DNA of 64,000 bases from Acinetobacter lwoffii (GTDB lineage Bacteria > Pseudomonadota > Gammaproteobacteria > Pseudomonadales > Moraxellaceae). The DNA lies in contig NZ_CP059081.1 of the NCBI RefSeq assembly GCF_015602705.1, positions 293,702 through 357,701 of the forward strand, in the 5' to 3' direction. The translations under genes were made by a program, and so were the position numbers. This document shows positions 9,248-18,533 of this stretch, one piece after another (positions within the stretch are counted from its first letter, which is position 1; the number at the start of each line of letters is the position of its first letter). The notes below the pieces were generated by a model. It was given only the letters and a program-made list of their open reading frames with translations. It had not been told where the DNA came from and did not search any database.

Positions 9248-9270
9248 CAGCTTAAACCAGTATTAAGCTG
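9248..9270. repeat. Hairpin in the spacer between initiator tRNA copies 1 and 2
   Basis: Arms CAGCTTAA and TTAAGCTG form a perfect 8-bp stem. The equivalent hairpin in the next spacer (9397-9417) has a compensating pair change. No T-tract follows, so it is not a standard terminator. Confidence 0.6.
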
Positions 9271-9275
9271 AGAAA

Positions 9276-9281
9276 TATAAT
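9276..9281 (+). promoter_or_regulatory. Candidate -10 element upstream of initiator tRNA copy 2
   Basis: TATAAT lies 11 nt before the mature tRNA. It is followed by TTGCATGTTG, similar to the sequence after the clear promoter of copy 4. The -35 would fall within the spacer hairpin. Confidence 0.4.
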
Positions 9282-9292
9282 TTGCATGTTGT

Positions 9293-9369
<77 letters not shown>

Positions 9370-9396
9370 ATCTTTTAAAGATGCAAACTTTAAAAG

Positions 9397-9417
9397 CAGT
9401 TTAAGTGTTTTAAACTG
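9397..9417. repeat. Hairpin in the spacer between initiator tRNA copies 2 and 3
   Basis: Arms CAGTTTAA and TTAAACTG form a perfect 8-bp stem with a 5-nt loop. It is homologous to the hairpin at 9248-9270, with one C-G pair changed to T-A. Confidence 0.6.
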
Positions 9418-9436
9418 AACGTTATTTGTACGCTGA

Positions 9437-9513
<77 letters not shown>

Positions 9514-9559
9514 TTTTTTCAGCGACAGATGACAAATATGCAGAATGATGTGGTTTTGA

Positions 9560-9588
9560 TTGAAAAGTTCTCATCTTTTGTATATAAT
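9560..9588 (+). promoter_or_regulatory. Sigma-70 promoter for initiator tRNA copy 4
   Basis: TTGAAA at 9560-9565, a 17-bp spacer and TATAAT at 9583-9588. This is the clearest promoter in the array; transcription would start about 7 nt before the mature tRNA. Confidence 0.75.
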
Positions 9589-9601
9589 TTTTGCACGTTG
9601 A

Positions 9602-9678
<77 letters not shown>

Positions 9679-9685
9679 AGTTTCT

Positions 9686-9717
9686 AAAAAGAGGCTCACA
9701 ACAAGGTGGGCCTTTTT
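9686..9717 (+). terminator. Terminator 1 after the initiator tRNA array
   Basis: The A-tract and GGCTCAC pair with GTGGGCC and a T-tract, with a two-base bulge between the A-tract and the GC part. It lies 8 nt after the CCA of copy 4. Confidence 0.55.
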
Positions 9718-9758
9718 GCACAGTGGGATTTGAAAAAATCTTAAATTGTGCATTAATT

Positions 9759-9780
9759 GGGGCGATTTACGCCCTTTTTT
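9759..9780 (+). terminator. Terminator 2 between the tRNA array and rimP
   Basis: GGGCG, loop ATTTA and CGCCC, followed by six T residues. It is a second, compact Rho-independent terminator about 40 nt after the first, 120 nt before rimP. Confidence 0.75.
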
Positions 9781-9901
9781 ATTGGCTATCGTGTAGTGTC
9801 GACATTATTTGGTCAAATCTCCATGTTTCACTACTACTATAGTTTGTATTGGTTTGTAGTGGTCAAATAGATCATAAAATCGCACCAGATGACGAGAGTA
9901 A

Positions 9902-10426
9902 ATGAAGCTATCAAATAAAACTCAAGCACTTCAGGACTTGATTGCACCAGCAGTTGAAGCCTGTAATGTAAACCTTTGGGGGATTGAATTCCTGCCACAG
10001 GGTAAATGTTCGTTATTACGTATCTACATCGACAAGCCAGTCGATGAGAGCGTTGCACCAGCAATCAATGAAGATGGTGAAGAAGAGCAGGGGCGTGGTA
10101 TTGGCGTTCAGGATTGTGTGCGTGTCACGCAGCAAGTGGGCGCAATGCTGGATGTTCATGATCCGATCTCGGGTGAATATTCACTTGAAGTATCTTCGCC
10201 AGGCTGGGACCGTCCATTCTTCCAGCTCGAGCAGATGTCAGGCTATATCGGTCATACCGTAGCACTACGTTTGATCAGTGCGGTAGATAACCGTCGTAAA
10301 TTCCAGGCCAAACTGGTTGCTGTCGATCTTGAAAATGAAATGATTCAGGTTGAAGTAGAAAAGCAACAGGTATTGGAGATCGACAGTCACAATATCGATA
10401 AAGCAAATTTGGTCTTCCAAGATTAA
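9902..10426 (+). CDS. rimP: Ribosome maturation factor RimP
   Basis: RimP helps mature the 30S subunit. The 174-aa product has the N-terminal alpha/beta domain (about 1-90) with [20 protein letters not shown], and the conserved [14 protein letters not shown] element, here [16 protein letters not shown], before the C-terminal Sm-like domain. It is slightly longer than the E. coli protein because of an acidic loop ([10 protein letters not shown], about 60-69). It is the first gene of the rimP-nusA-infB-rbfA series and lies 35 bp ahead of nusA. Confidence 0.95.
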   Translation: MKLSNKTQALQDLIAPAVEACNVNLWGIEFLPQGKCSLLRIYIDKPVDESVAPAINEDGEEEQGRGIGVQDCVRVTQQVGAMLDVHDPISGEYSLEVSSPGWDRPFFQLEQMSGYIGHTVALRLISAVDNRRKFQAKLVAVDLENEMIQVEVEKQQVLEIDSHNIDKANLVFQD

Positions 10427-10460
10427 TTTAATAAATAAAAATTTAACGAATAGGTGACGT

Positions 10461-11945
10461 ATGGCACGTGAAATTCTGACCGTCGTTGAAACGGTTAGTA
10501 ACGAAAAAGGTGTACCTCGTGAAGCGATCTTTGAAGCGCTTGAGCAAGCTTTAGTTGCTGCGACAAAGAAAAAATTCTACGAAGGAACACATTCGGAAGA
10601 AGCACGTTTACGTGTGGAAATTGATCGTAAAACAGGTGACTATCGTACTTTCCGTCAGTGGGAAGTGGTAGCAGACGAAGACCATGAAATGCCAGCTTGT
10701 CAGGATGCCATCTCTGATGTCGATCCGGCAAAATGGTCGATTGGGGACATTCGTGAGCTTGAAGTTGAATCGATTGACTTCGGTCGTATTGCAGCGCAAA
10801 TTGCCAAGCAAGTGATCGTACAGAAGATCCGTGAAGCAGAACGTGCACTTGTAGCCGATGCTTACGAATCTAAAGTCGGCGAGCTGATCTACGGTGAAGT
10901 GAAAAAACAAACCAAAGACGGCTTTATCATTGACCTAGGTGACAATGCTGAAGCATATCTTGCTCGTGAAGAAATGATTCCGAAAGAAATCCTTCGTCCG
11001 AAGCAACGCGTAAATGCGATTCTGTTCAATGTCAACCGTGAAGGTCGTGGTGCGCAGTTACAACTGTCACGTGCTAAACCGGATATGCTGATTGCATTGA
11101 TGAAGAAAGAAATTCCTGAGATTTCTGAAGAAATCATTGAAATTAAAGCGGCGGCTCGCCAACCAGGTGTTCGTGCTAAAATTGCAGTGAAAACCAATGA
11201 CCACCGTATTGACCCGGTGGGTGCTTGTATTGGTATGCGTGGTACTCGTATTCAGGCTGTACAGCAAGAGCTCAATGGCGAGCGTATTGATGTGGTAGTT
11301 TGGTCGGATGATCCTGCGCAATATATCGCAAGTGCATTGGAACCAGCAGATGTATCGAGTATTGTCATCGATGAAGATGCACGTACTGCCGACATCATTT
11401 TCGCAACCAGCGACCAGTTGGCACGTGCGATTGGTTCACAAGGTCAGAACGTTCGTCTGGCATCTGAATTGACTGGCTACAAGCTGGACATGATGCTGGA
11501 AGAGGAATACTACGCCCGTCAACAAAACGAAGCGCAACAATATTTAGACATGTTTGTTACCCGTCTGGATATCGCGGAAGATTTGGCGATGGCATTGGTA
11601 GAAATGGGCTTCACCTCGCTTGAAGAAATTGCTTATGTCCCTGCAGAAACGTTTGATGAAATCGAACTGGATGCGGAACTGGTTGAACTACTGCAAAGCC
11701 GTGCGAAAGAAATTGCACTTGCTGATGCATTACAACAGCAAGAGAACATACAAGCGCCAAGTGAAGAACTTGTTGCAATGGAAGGCATGACAGTAGAGAT
11801 CGCACAAGCGCTAGCAGCTCGTGGTGTGGTAACAGTGGATGATTTAGCAGATCAGGCGACTGACGATATCGAAGATATTGAAGGTTTGGGTGCTGAGAAA
11901 GCAGGTCAACTCATTATGAAAGCGCGCGAATCATGGTTTAACTAG
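10461..11945 (+). CDS. nusA: Transcription termination/antitermination factor NusA
   Basis: NusA binds RNA polymerase and modulates pausing, termination and antitermination. The 494-aa length matches E. coli NusA. The order is an N-terminal RNAP-binding domain (about 1-130), an S1 domain (about 135-200, GEVKKQTKDGFIIDLGDNAEAYL), two KH domains (about 230-345, with DPVGACIGMRG and ARAIGSQGQNVRLASELTG), and two acidic repeats at the C-terminus (near 365-415 and 440-490). It lies in the conserved rimP-nusA-infB operon; NusA usually autoregulates it (family knowledge, not visible here). Confidence 0.97.
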   Translation: MAREILTVVETVSNEKGVPREAIFEALEQALVAATKKKFYEGTHSEEARLRVEIDRKTGDYRTFRQWEVVADEDHEMPACQDAISDVDPAKWSIGDIRELEVESIDFGRIAAQIAKQVIVQKIREAERALVADAYESKVGELIYGEVKKQTKDGFIIDLGDNAEAYLAREEMIPKEILRPKQRVNAILFNVNREGRGAQLQLSRAKPDMLIALMKKEIPEISEEIIEIKAAARQPGVRAKIAVKTNDHRIDPVGACIGMRGTRIQAVQQELNGERIDVVVWSDDPAQYIASALEPADVSSIVIDEDARTADIIFATSDQLARAIGSQGQNVRLASELTGYKLDMMLEEEYYARQQNEAQQYLDMFVTRLDIAEDLAMALVEMGFTSLEEIAYVPAETFDEIELDAELVELLQSRAKEIALADALQQQENIQAPSEELVAMEGMTVEIAQALAARGVVTVDDLADQATDDIEDIEGLGAEKAGQLIMKARESWFN

Positions 11946-11955
11946 GAGGTAGTAT

Positions 11956-14664
11956 ATGACGGACAAGTCGATTAAAGAGTTAGCCCTCAATGTGGGTCGT
12001 CCAGTTGAGAAGCTCCTAGAGCAGGTTCGTGAGGCAGGTTTACCACAGCGTAAAGCTGACGATATTATTACCACCGAACAACAAGACAGCTTGATGAGCC
12101 ATGTGAAAAAGTCACAGGGTTCAGAAAGCCAAGCAGGGCAAATCACGTTGAAACGTAAAACGACTAGTACGGCTAAAGTAGCCAGTACTTCAGGTAAGGC
12201 GAAAACGATTAATGTAGAAGTTCGCAAGAAGCATACATTTGTTAAGCCGGATCCAGAACAGATCAAAGCAGAAGCATTGGCGAAAGCCAAGGCTGAGCAA
12301 CAGGCCAAAGCTGCGCCTGAACAGAATACAGCGCAAGCTGCTTCTGCTGAAGCTCCAAAAACTGGCGTAAATAACGCGAATAAAGCTTTAGAGGCGATGC
12401 GTGCTGCTGCAAAGCAAACCAGCGACAAGCAAGAAGTTTCTAAAGCTGCAGTTGTGGTAAAACGCAAATCAACCAACAAGCCGATTGTGAAGCAAGTTGT
12501 TAAACCAACTGAAACCGCTGAACAGAAAAAGGCACGTGAAGCAGAAGCAGCAAAATTAAAAGCTGTTGAAGAAGCGGCACGTCGTAAAGCGGCTGAAGAA
12601 GCGCAGCAACGTACGCTTGAACAAATGCGTCAAATGGCGTCCAAGTACACCGCGGAAGATACCACTGCAACGATTCGTGTTGTTGATGATTCTCCTCTGG
12701 CTGCCGGCCTTGTTGGTCAGGCATATGAAGACTCTTTTGCCAAAGAAGACCGCGAAATCAAACGTGGTACGAATACGCCGAGCGCGCGTGCACCTAAAAA
12801 AGGTGGTCGTCGTGGTCAGGAAGAGCAAAGCTTCAGCAAACAGCCTAAGCGCGGTTTAAAAACTAGCCAGGGCAACAAGCACGGCTTCGAAAAACCTGTG
12901 AAAAAACAGGTTTACGATGTTGAAATCGGTGAAACGATTGTCGTTGCTGACTTAGCTGCGAAAATGGCAGTTAAGGTTCGTGAAGTGATTAAATCACTCA
13001 TGAAAATGGGTGAATTGGTTACTCAGAACCAGGCGATTGATCAAGAAATTGCTGCACTTGTTGTTGAGGAAATGGGCCATAACCCGGTACTGGTTTCTGA
13101 TACACAAGCTGAAGATAACTTGCTTGAAGCAGCTGAAGAAGCACGTGGTGCGCAATCTACGCGTGCGCCTGTTGTTACCATTATGGGTCACGTTGACCAT
13201 GGTAAGACATCGCTGCTTGACCGTATTCGTCGTGCCAAAGTGGCTGCTGGGGAAGCGGGCGGTATCACACAGCATATCGGTGCTTACCATGTAACTACTG
13301 ATAAAGGTATGATTACATTCCTTGATACTCCGGGACACGCAGCATTTACTGCAATGCGTTCACGTGGTGCGAAAGCAACAGATATCGTGGTTCTGGTTGT
13401 TGCAGCAGATGATGGTGTAATGCCACAAACTGCAGAAGCAATTGACCATGCACGTGCTGCAGGTACACCAATCATTGTTGCAATCAACAAGATGGATAAA
13501 GAATCTGCTGATCCAGATCGCGTATTGAATGAATTGACTGTGAAAGAAATCGTGCCAGAACAATGGGGTGGTGACGTTCCAGTGGCAATGGTTTCTGCAC
13601 ATACTGGTCAAGGTATTGATGAACTTCTTGATATTATTTCGATTCAAGCTGAACTTCTAGAGCTTAAAGCATCGGAAGAAGGCGCTGCACAAGGTGTCGT
13701 AATTGAAGCACGTGTAGACAACAGCCGTGGTGCGGTAACGTCTATTCTGGTTCAAAACGGTACATTGAAAGTAGGTGATCTCGTTCTTGCCGGTTCATCT
13801 TATGGTCGCGTTCGTGCGATGACGGATGAAAATGGTCAGCGTATCAAATCTGCAGGTCCTTCGATTCCAGTGGAAATTCTGGGTCTTCCAGAAGCACCAA
13901 TGGCGGGTGACGAAGTTCTTGTGGTGAGTGACGAGAAGAAAGCACGTGAAGTTGCCGATGCGCGTATGGATCGTGAACGTCAAAAACGTCTTGAGCGTCA
14001 ATCTGCAATGCGTCTTGAAAACATCATGGCGTCTATGGGCAAGAAAGATGTGCCTATCGTAAATGTTGTGTTGAAAACTGACGTACGCGGTACCTTGGAA
14101 GCATTACACGTTGCACTTGCTGAGCTTGCGACTGATGAAGTTAAAGTACGTATCATCGGTTCTGGTGTAGGTGCGATCACTGAGTCTGACGTGACACTGG
14201 CTGAATCTTCAGAAGCAGTTCTACTCGGCTTTAACGTACGTGCGGACAACGCTGCGCGTCAAAAAGCAGATGCAGACAGTATCGACATTCGTTACTACTC
14301 AATCATCTATCAATTGATTGATGATGTGAAAGCAGCAATGAGCGGTAAGCTTGCACCAGAACATCGTGAAACGATTCTGGGTGTTGCACAAGTACGTGAA
14401 GTATTCCACTCAAGTAAGTTTGGTGCGGCTGCGGGCTGTATGGTACTTGAAGGCGTATTGCATCGTAACAAACCGATTCGCGTATTACGTGATGACGTGG
14501 TTGTGTTCCAGGGCGAGCTTGAATCTCTTCGTCGCTACAAAGAAGTGGTTGAAGAAGTTCGTGCCGGTATGGAATGTGGTCTTGCGGTGAAAGGCTATAA
14601 AGACATCAAAGCACTTGATAAGATCGAAGTGTACGATGTTCAATTGATTAAACGGAGTCTTTAA
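11956..14664 (+). CDS. infB: Translation initiation factor IF-2
   Basis: IF-2 is the GTPase that brings formylated initiator tRNA to the 30S subunit. The 902-aa product has an IF2_N domain at the start, a long Lys/Ala/Glu-rich linker (about 55-320) and a second IF2_N region. The G domain follows with GHVDHGKT (411-418), DTPGHAAF and NKMD, then domains II, III and IV. The C-terminal domain is the one that binds the fMet group. Its location behind four initiator tRNA genes is functionally coherent. The gene starts 10 nt after nusA, with a GGAGG ribosome site, and its stop overlaps the rbfA start (TAATG). Confidence 0.97.
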   Translation: MTDKSIKELALNVGRPVEKLLEQVREAGLPQRKADDIITTEQQDSLMSHVKKSQGSESQAGQITLKRKTTSTAKVASTSGKAKTINVEVRKKHTFVKPDPEQIKAEALAKAKAEQQAKAAPEQNTAQAASAEAPKTGVNNANKALEAMRAAAKQTSDKQEVSKAAVVVKRKSTNKPIVKQVVKPTETAEQKKAREAEAAKLKAVEEAARRKAAEEAQQRTLEQMRQMASKYTAEDTTATIRVVDDSPLAAGLVGQAYEDSFAKEDREIKRGTNTPSARAPKKGGRRGQEEQSFSKQPKRGLKTSQGNKHGFEKPVKKQVYDVEIGETIVVADLAAKMAVKVREVIKSLMKMGELVTQNQAIDQEIAALVVEEMGHNPVLVSDTQAEDNLLEAAEEARGAQSTRAPVVTIMGHVDHGKTSLLDRIRRAKVAAGEAGGITQHIGAYHVTTDKGMITFLDTPGHAAFTAMRSRGAKATDIVVLVVAADDGVMPQTAEAIDHARAAGTPIIVAINKMDKESADPDRVLNELTVKEIVPEQWGGDVPVAMVSAHTGQGIDELLDIISIQAELLELKASEEGAAQGVVIEARVDNSRGAVTSILVQNGTLKVGDLVLAGSSYGRVRAMTDENGQRIKSAGPSIPVEILGLPEAPMAGDEVLVVSDEKKAREVADARMDRERQKRLERQSAMRLENIMASMGKKDVPIVNVVLKTDVRGTLEALHVALAELATDEVKVRIIGSGVGAITESDVTLAESSEAVLLGFNVRADNAARQKADADSIDIRYYSIIYQLIDDVKAAMSGKLAPEHRETILGVAQVREVFHSSKFGAAAGCMVLEGVLHRNKPIRVLRDDVVVFQGELESLRRYKEVVEEVRAGMECGLAVKGYKDIKALDKIEVYDVQLIKRSL

Positions 14665-15068
14665 TGGCGGGTAGTCAACGTCTGAAGCGTATGGCGGATA
14701 CAGTACAACGCGAGTTGTCCGAACTGATCCGTCAGGAGCTGAAAGATCCACGCTTAGGTGGTCTGGTGACCATCTCTGCGGTGAAGGTGAGCCCAGACCT
14801 GGGATATGCGGAAGTTTATGTCACTGTGATGGGACGTGAACTTGGCGATGAGCAAAGCCAAGAGGCCAATAAAGAAACTCTGGATGTGTTGAACAAAGCA
14901 TCTGGTTTCCTGCGCCACGAGCTGAGTCGTCGTATCAAAACCCGTATTACGCCTCGTCTACGTTTCCATTACGATAAGACCAATGCATATGGTAACTATA
15001 TGTTTGGTCTGATCGCTGAAGCAGTGAAGGACTTACCTGAAGCTGAAGCAAAAAAAGATGATGAATAA
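14664..15068 (+). CDS. rbfA: 30S ribosome-binding factor RbfA
   Basis: RbfA is a small KH-fold factor for maturation of the 16S rRNA 5' end and for cold adaptation. The 134-aa product has the family hallmarks QRELSELIRQELKDPRLG near the start, VSPDLGYAEVYVTV, and the C-terminal HELSRRIKTRITPRLRF. It overlaps infB by one base and ends at a UUCG-loop terminator. In E. coli truB follows rbfA; it is absent here. Confidence 0.96.
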   Translation: MAGSQRLKRMADTVQRELSELIRQELKDPRLGGLVTISAVKVSPDLGYAEVYVTVMGRELGDEQSQEANKETLDVLNKASGFLRHELSRRIKTRITPRLRFHYDKTNAYGNYMFGLIAEAVKDLPEAEAKKDDE

Positions 15069-15080
15069 GTCTTAGGACTA

Positions 15081-15108
15081 AAAAAGCCACCTTCGGGTGG
15101 CTTTTTTT
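15081..15108. terminator. UUCG-loop terminator between rbfA and mrpG
   Basis: A-tract, GCCACC, loop TTCG, GGTGGC, T-tract. It is symmetrical and can serve both convergent operons (rimP-rbfA from the left, mrp from the right). Confidence 0.85.
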
Positions 15109-15153
15109 ATCTCTCTATTTTGAGATTTGGGAGAACTGGAATCGCTTGCTCAA

Positions 15154-15555
15154 TTAATCTAAATCATCATTGCGATTGATTTTCTTTTCATAAAAGGTAC
15201 GACGGCGTGAACGCTGCCAAGGCAGGGGGCGTTCTAGCGTTTCCGGCACTTCGCCACTCAAAGAGCGTAACCGCAAATGCAATGCAGCCTGTGCCATCAG
15301 ATTGGCGGATACCGGCGCAGTAATAAAGGCAAACAGGGTAATCAGCACTTCAGCAAAACCGAAACGGCCATACATGGCAGAGAAAATCATCGCCGCAATT
15401 AAAAAACTGCCGAGGCCCAAAGTACTGGATTTGGTCGGTGCATGCAGACGCATGAACAGATCGGGCAAGCGCACCATCCCAATTCCGCCGACCAGCATAA
15501 AGAAAGCACCAATCAATAGAAAAATCGACACCAGTATTTCTAAAATTAAAGACAT
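15154..15555 (-). CDS. mrpG: Mrp-type Na+/H+ antiporter subunit G
   Basis: MrpG (MnhG/PhaG) is a small membrane subunit of the multisubunit cation/proton antiporter. The 133-aa product has three helices (about residues 5-27, 36-60 and 64-88), the conserved GGIGMVRLPDLFMRLHAPTKSS-type segment in the first loop, and a basic tail. It is the last gene of the operon, 10 bp after mrpF. Confidence 0.92.
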   Translation of the reverse strand: MSLILEILVSIFLLIGAFFMLVGGIGMVRLPDLFMRLHAPTKSSTLGLGSFLIAAMIFSAMYGRFGFAEVLITLFAFITAPVSANLMAQAALHLRLRSLSGEVPETLERPLPWQRSRRRTFYEKKINRNDDLD

Positions 15556-15565
15556 TTAAAAACTC

Positions 15566-15841
15566 CTAGTCGATGACATGGCCAGTGGTAAAATAACGCG
15601 CCAAGGCTGCGGTAGAGACAAAGCCCAGCATCGCGACCAAGAGAGCGCCTTCAAACAGAAAGGTGCTGCTCCAGTAAATGCCTAAAATCACCACCAGGCA
15701 GGTGGCATTCAGAAACAGGGTGTCCAGTGCCAACAGGCGGTCAACAATAGAGGGACCGGTAATCAGACGGATCAGACACAGTAACATGGAGATGGTGACC
15801 GCACCCAGACAAATCAATAATGCATAAGGTAGAATCGTCAT
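15566..15841 (-). CDS. mrpF: Mrp-type Na+/H+ antiporter subunit F
   Basis: The 91-aa three-helix subunit has the typical GPSIVDRLLALDT segment after the first helix. It overlaps mrpE by 4 bases (ATGA), consistent with translational coupling. Function is assigned from family and operon position. Confidence 0.92.
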   Translation of the reverse strand: MTILPYALLICLGAVTISMLLCLIRLITGPSIVDRLLALDTLFLNATCLVVILGIYWSSTFLFEGALLVAMLGFVSTAALARYFTTGHVID

Positions 15842-16356
15842 GCTTTTTCTCCTGATCGTGCATTAAAAATCTCAATGAGCGGGCGTTCATAGCGCTGCTT
15901 AATTAGCTCGATTTCGGCCGCTTCATCATCTGTGCTTAAGGCATGCACCAGAATATCACCACGATCCTGGTCAATCCCTGCAGATACCGTGCCCGGTGTG
16001 GTGGTAATAATCATCGCCAGCAAGGTGTTGACTTCTTCATGTTCGGTGTCTAAAGGCACTCGGAACCATTTTGGATGTAGATTCTTCGTCGATCCTAGCA
16101 CCAGTTTTGCGACTTTGATATTGGCTACTACAATATCCCAAACTACGACAAAGAACAGGTGCAGGGCAGGAGTCCACTGGATATTGGGGGTATAGTCAAT
16201 AAAGGGTTCGACCATACGTGGAATGATCATCGCGAGTAGCAAGGCCATCAGCAGGGTTCCAGCGTCCAGGCTGTGTGCCAGTAAAACCCAGCTCAGTCCC
16301 ACAATCACAGAAACCAGCGGATGCGGGAACCAGCGTTGAAATAATGATTCAGCCAT
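15838..16356 (-). CDS. mrpE: Mrp-type Na+/H+ antiporter subunit E
   Basis: The 172-aa subunit has two or three N-terminal helices (about 12-70) and a cytoplasmic C-terminal domain. The MrpE hallmarks VVWDIVVANIKVAKLVL and ITTTPGTVSAGIDQDRGDILVHAL are present. It overlaps mrpD by one base and mrpF by four. Confidence 0.93.
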   Translation of the reverse strand: MAESLFQRWFPHPLVSVIVGLSWVLLAHSLDAGTLLMALLLAMIIPRMVEPFIDYTPNIQWTPALHLFFVVVWDIVVANIKVAKLVLGSTKNLHPKWFRVPLDTEHEEVNTLLAMIITTTPGTVSAGIDQDRGDILVHALSTDDEAAEIELIKQRYERPLIEIFNARSGEKA

Positions 16357-18164
16357 TAAGGTCCCTCCGCCGGTTTAAGTTGATTATCATCATATTCGGT
16401 CTGTTCAATGTGCTGCTGGTCAATCTGGCGTTGCTTGAATTCAGAAATATTTTCACCCTTCAAGGTCGCTTCTGAAATCACATAAGGAATCAGATGCGCA
16501 TTGGGATCTATCACCTCACCACCATATTTGGTTTCTGGCAAATACTTCGGATCAAATGGCTGGACGCTAATAAACTGACCTTCTGCATCCGGTTTTAACA
16601 GCGCGGCTTCATAGACCGAATTGTTTTTGATCTGTTCCGCAGTCTGATAATTATATTGATAAATCGGTCCGGCAAACATCACGTAGGCGGTTAAGCCTGC
16701 CAGCAATATATAAATCACCCGGTCATTACGTGCCGGCGCCTTACTCGGCAGGGCTTCATATTTATGAAACTCTTCAGAATCAAGATCATCTTCAGGTCTG
16801 GTCGAACGCCAGAACAGGATAAAACCGACCCGGGTAAAGGCCAGAATACTGAGGAAACTTACCAGTAAAATGGTCAGAATAATGATCATCTGATAGTCTG
16901 AATGGGCAGAAGCCTGCAAAATAAAGACTTTACCGAAGAATCCACTAAACGGTGGTAGGCCGGCCATCATCAAGGCGATGATGAAATAGACAATCGAAAC
17001 CAGCTTATTCTGTTTCATCAGTGGAGCGATTTTAAAATGATCTTTAAATTCACCGCGCTGTGAGGTAATCCAGCCCGACAGAATATAAAATGCGGCCGCA
17101 ATCAGGGTACTGTGTACCAGATAATACAGCGCACCCGCCCAAGCCGCAGTATTATTCAGGCCAATGGCCACCAGAATCGTTCCGACTGAAGACAGTACCA
17201 TAAAACCGACAAAACGGCGCAGACGTTCGGTACCAATCGCACAAATCACACCATAGACAGATGTGACCAGACCAATCACCAGCAGGCAGTTCATCAGAAT
17301 CTGATGGCTATATTCATCGTCAAAAACCGTGCCGTTGATACGCAAAATTGCATAAATCCCTACTTTAGTCATGATAGTAAAGAGCGCTGCAACAGGAGTC
17401 GTGGCTACCGCATAGGTTTTGGGTAACCAGAAACCCACCGGCAGCATTGCCGCTTTAATCCCAAAGACCACGAATAGCATCAAGCCACCGGCAACAGCCA
17501 GTTTGTGCTGATCTTCTGCAAGCGTTGGCATCAATCGGGCCACATCGGCCATATTCAGGCTGCCGACACTGCCATAAATCATCCCAAGTCCAATCAGGAA
17601 CAGTGCAGACGCCAGCAGGTTGATGGTGACGTAATGAATCCCTAGCTGAAAACGTGCCTTACCTTGTCCATGCAACAGCAGTACATAGGACGCCATCAGC
17701 AAAATTTCAAAGAATACGAACAGGTTAAACAAATCGCCGGTCAGGAATGCACCAGTCAGACCCATCAGCAGGAAATGCACCATGGCATGGAAATAACGGC
17801 CGCGTAAATCCCATTCTTTACTGGCATACCAGACTACAGGCAAGGCGAGCGCATAGGTCAATACCAGCATCATGGCCGAGAGCTGATCCAGCACCAGCAC
17901 GATTCCAAATGGTGCTGCCCATTCGCTGAGGGTGTATACGCTGATTTGGCCCTCGCTGCTGTTTATCAGATAGCTAACGGCAATGATCAGGCCCAAGATT
18001 CCCGAGAGATGGCTGATACCGCGACGCCAGGGTTGACGCCAGTCCGTGATCAGAGAGCCTGCACCCGGATTGCCTAAAAGTACCAAGGCAAAAGCGGTAA
18101 AGGCCGGCAAAAGAATACTGAAAATAGGAGTATGTTGAGTCCAGAAATTGAGAAGATCAGTCAT
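16356..18164 (-). CDS. mrpD: Mrp-type Na+/H+ antiporter subunit D
   Basis: MrpD is an antiporter-like subunit homologous to NuoN/NuoL of complex I and takes part in proton translocation. The 602-aa protein has about 14 membrane helices and a long charged C-terminal tail (about 500-602), longer than in many homologues. The conserved lysine region KAAMLPVGFWLPKTYA and the HSTLIAAAFYIL helix are visible. It overlaps both neighbours by one base. Confidence 0.94.
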   Translation of the reverse strand: MTDLLNFWTQHTPIFSILLPAFTAFALVLLGNPGAGSLITDWRQPWRRGISHLSGILGLIIAVSYLINSSEGQISVYTLSEWAAPFGIVLVLDQLSAMMLVLTYALALPVVWYASKEWDLRGRYFHAMVHFLLMGLTGAFLTGDLFNLFVFFEILLMASYVLLLHGQGKARFQLGIHYVTINLLASALFLIGLGMIYGSVGSLNMADVARLMPTLAEDQHKLAVAGGLMLFVVFGIKAAMLPVGFWLPKTYAVATTPVAALFTIMTKVGIYAILRINGTVFDDEYSHQILMNCLLVIGLVTSVYGVICAIGTERLRRFVGFMVLSSVGTILVAIGLNNTAAWAGALYYLVHSTLIAAAFYILSGWITSQRGEFKDHFKIAPLMKQNKLVSIVYFIIALMMAGLPPFSGFFGKVFILQASAHSDYQMIIILTILLVSFLSILAFTRVGFILFWRSTRPEDDLDSEEFHKYEALPSKAPARNDRVIYILLAGLTAYVMFAGPIYQYNYQTAEQIKNNSVYEAALLKPDAEGQFISVQPFDPKYLPETKYGGEVIDPNAHLIPYVISEATLKGENISEFKQRQIDQQHIEQTEYDDNQLKPAEGP

Positions 18165-18529
18165 TAAGGCTCATCCTCACGTGGATCAATCTGGGGAATA
18201 TCTTCTTTTGAGTCAACGTGGTCTGTTCCTGATTCGTAGCGGCTACGCAGTGCCAGTTGGACAATAAAGGCAGTGGTGGCAAAGCCAATCACGATAGCCG
18301 TCAGCACCAGTGCCTGAGGTAGAGGGTCAGTCACATTCGCGGCTTCGGTTAATACTGCAGGCGAATTCATCTGAATCCGGCCCATGGCAAATAAAAACAG
18401 GTTGACCGCATAACCAATCATGGCCAAGCCCAATACCACCGGGAAGGTACGGGCCCGCAGGATCAGATAAATACCTGTGGCTGTCAGCAGGCCAATCGCG
18501 GAGGCTAATAAAAATTCTAAACTGATCAT
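18164..18529 (-). CDS. mrpC: Mrp-type Na+/H+ antiporter subunit C
   Basis: MrpC is homologous to NuoK. The 121-aa protein has three helices and the conserved element DPLPQALVLTAIVIGFATTAF, followed by an acidic cytoplasmic tail. It lies 4 bp after mrpA. Confidence 0.94.
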   Translation of the reverse strand: MISLEFLLASAIGLLTATGIYLILRARTFPVVLGLAMIGYAVNLFLFAMGRIQMNSPAVLTEAANVTDPLPQALVLTAIVIGFATTAFIVQLALRSRYESGTDHVDSKEDIPQIDPREDEP

Positions 18530-18533
18530 TCTA

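Noticed and set aside
11931..12479. 182-aa minus-strand frame inside infB
   Set aside because: It is the complement of the Ala/Lys-rich IF-2 linker; its Ala/Cys/Ser-rich composition reflects that.
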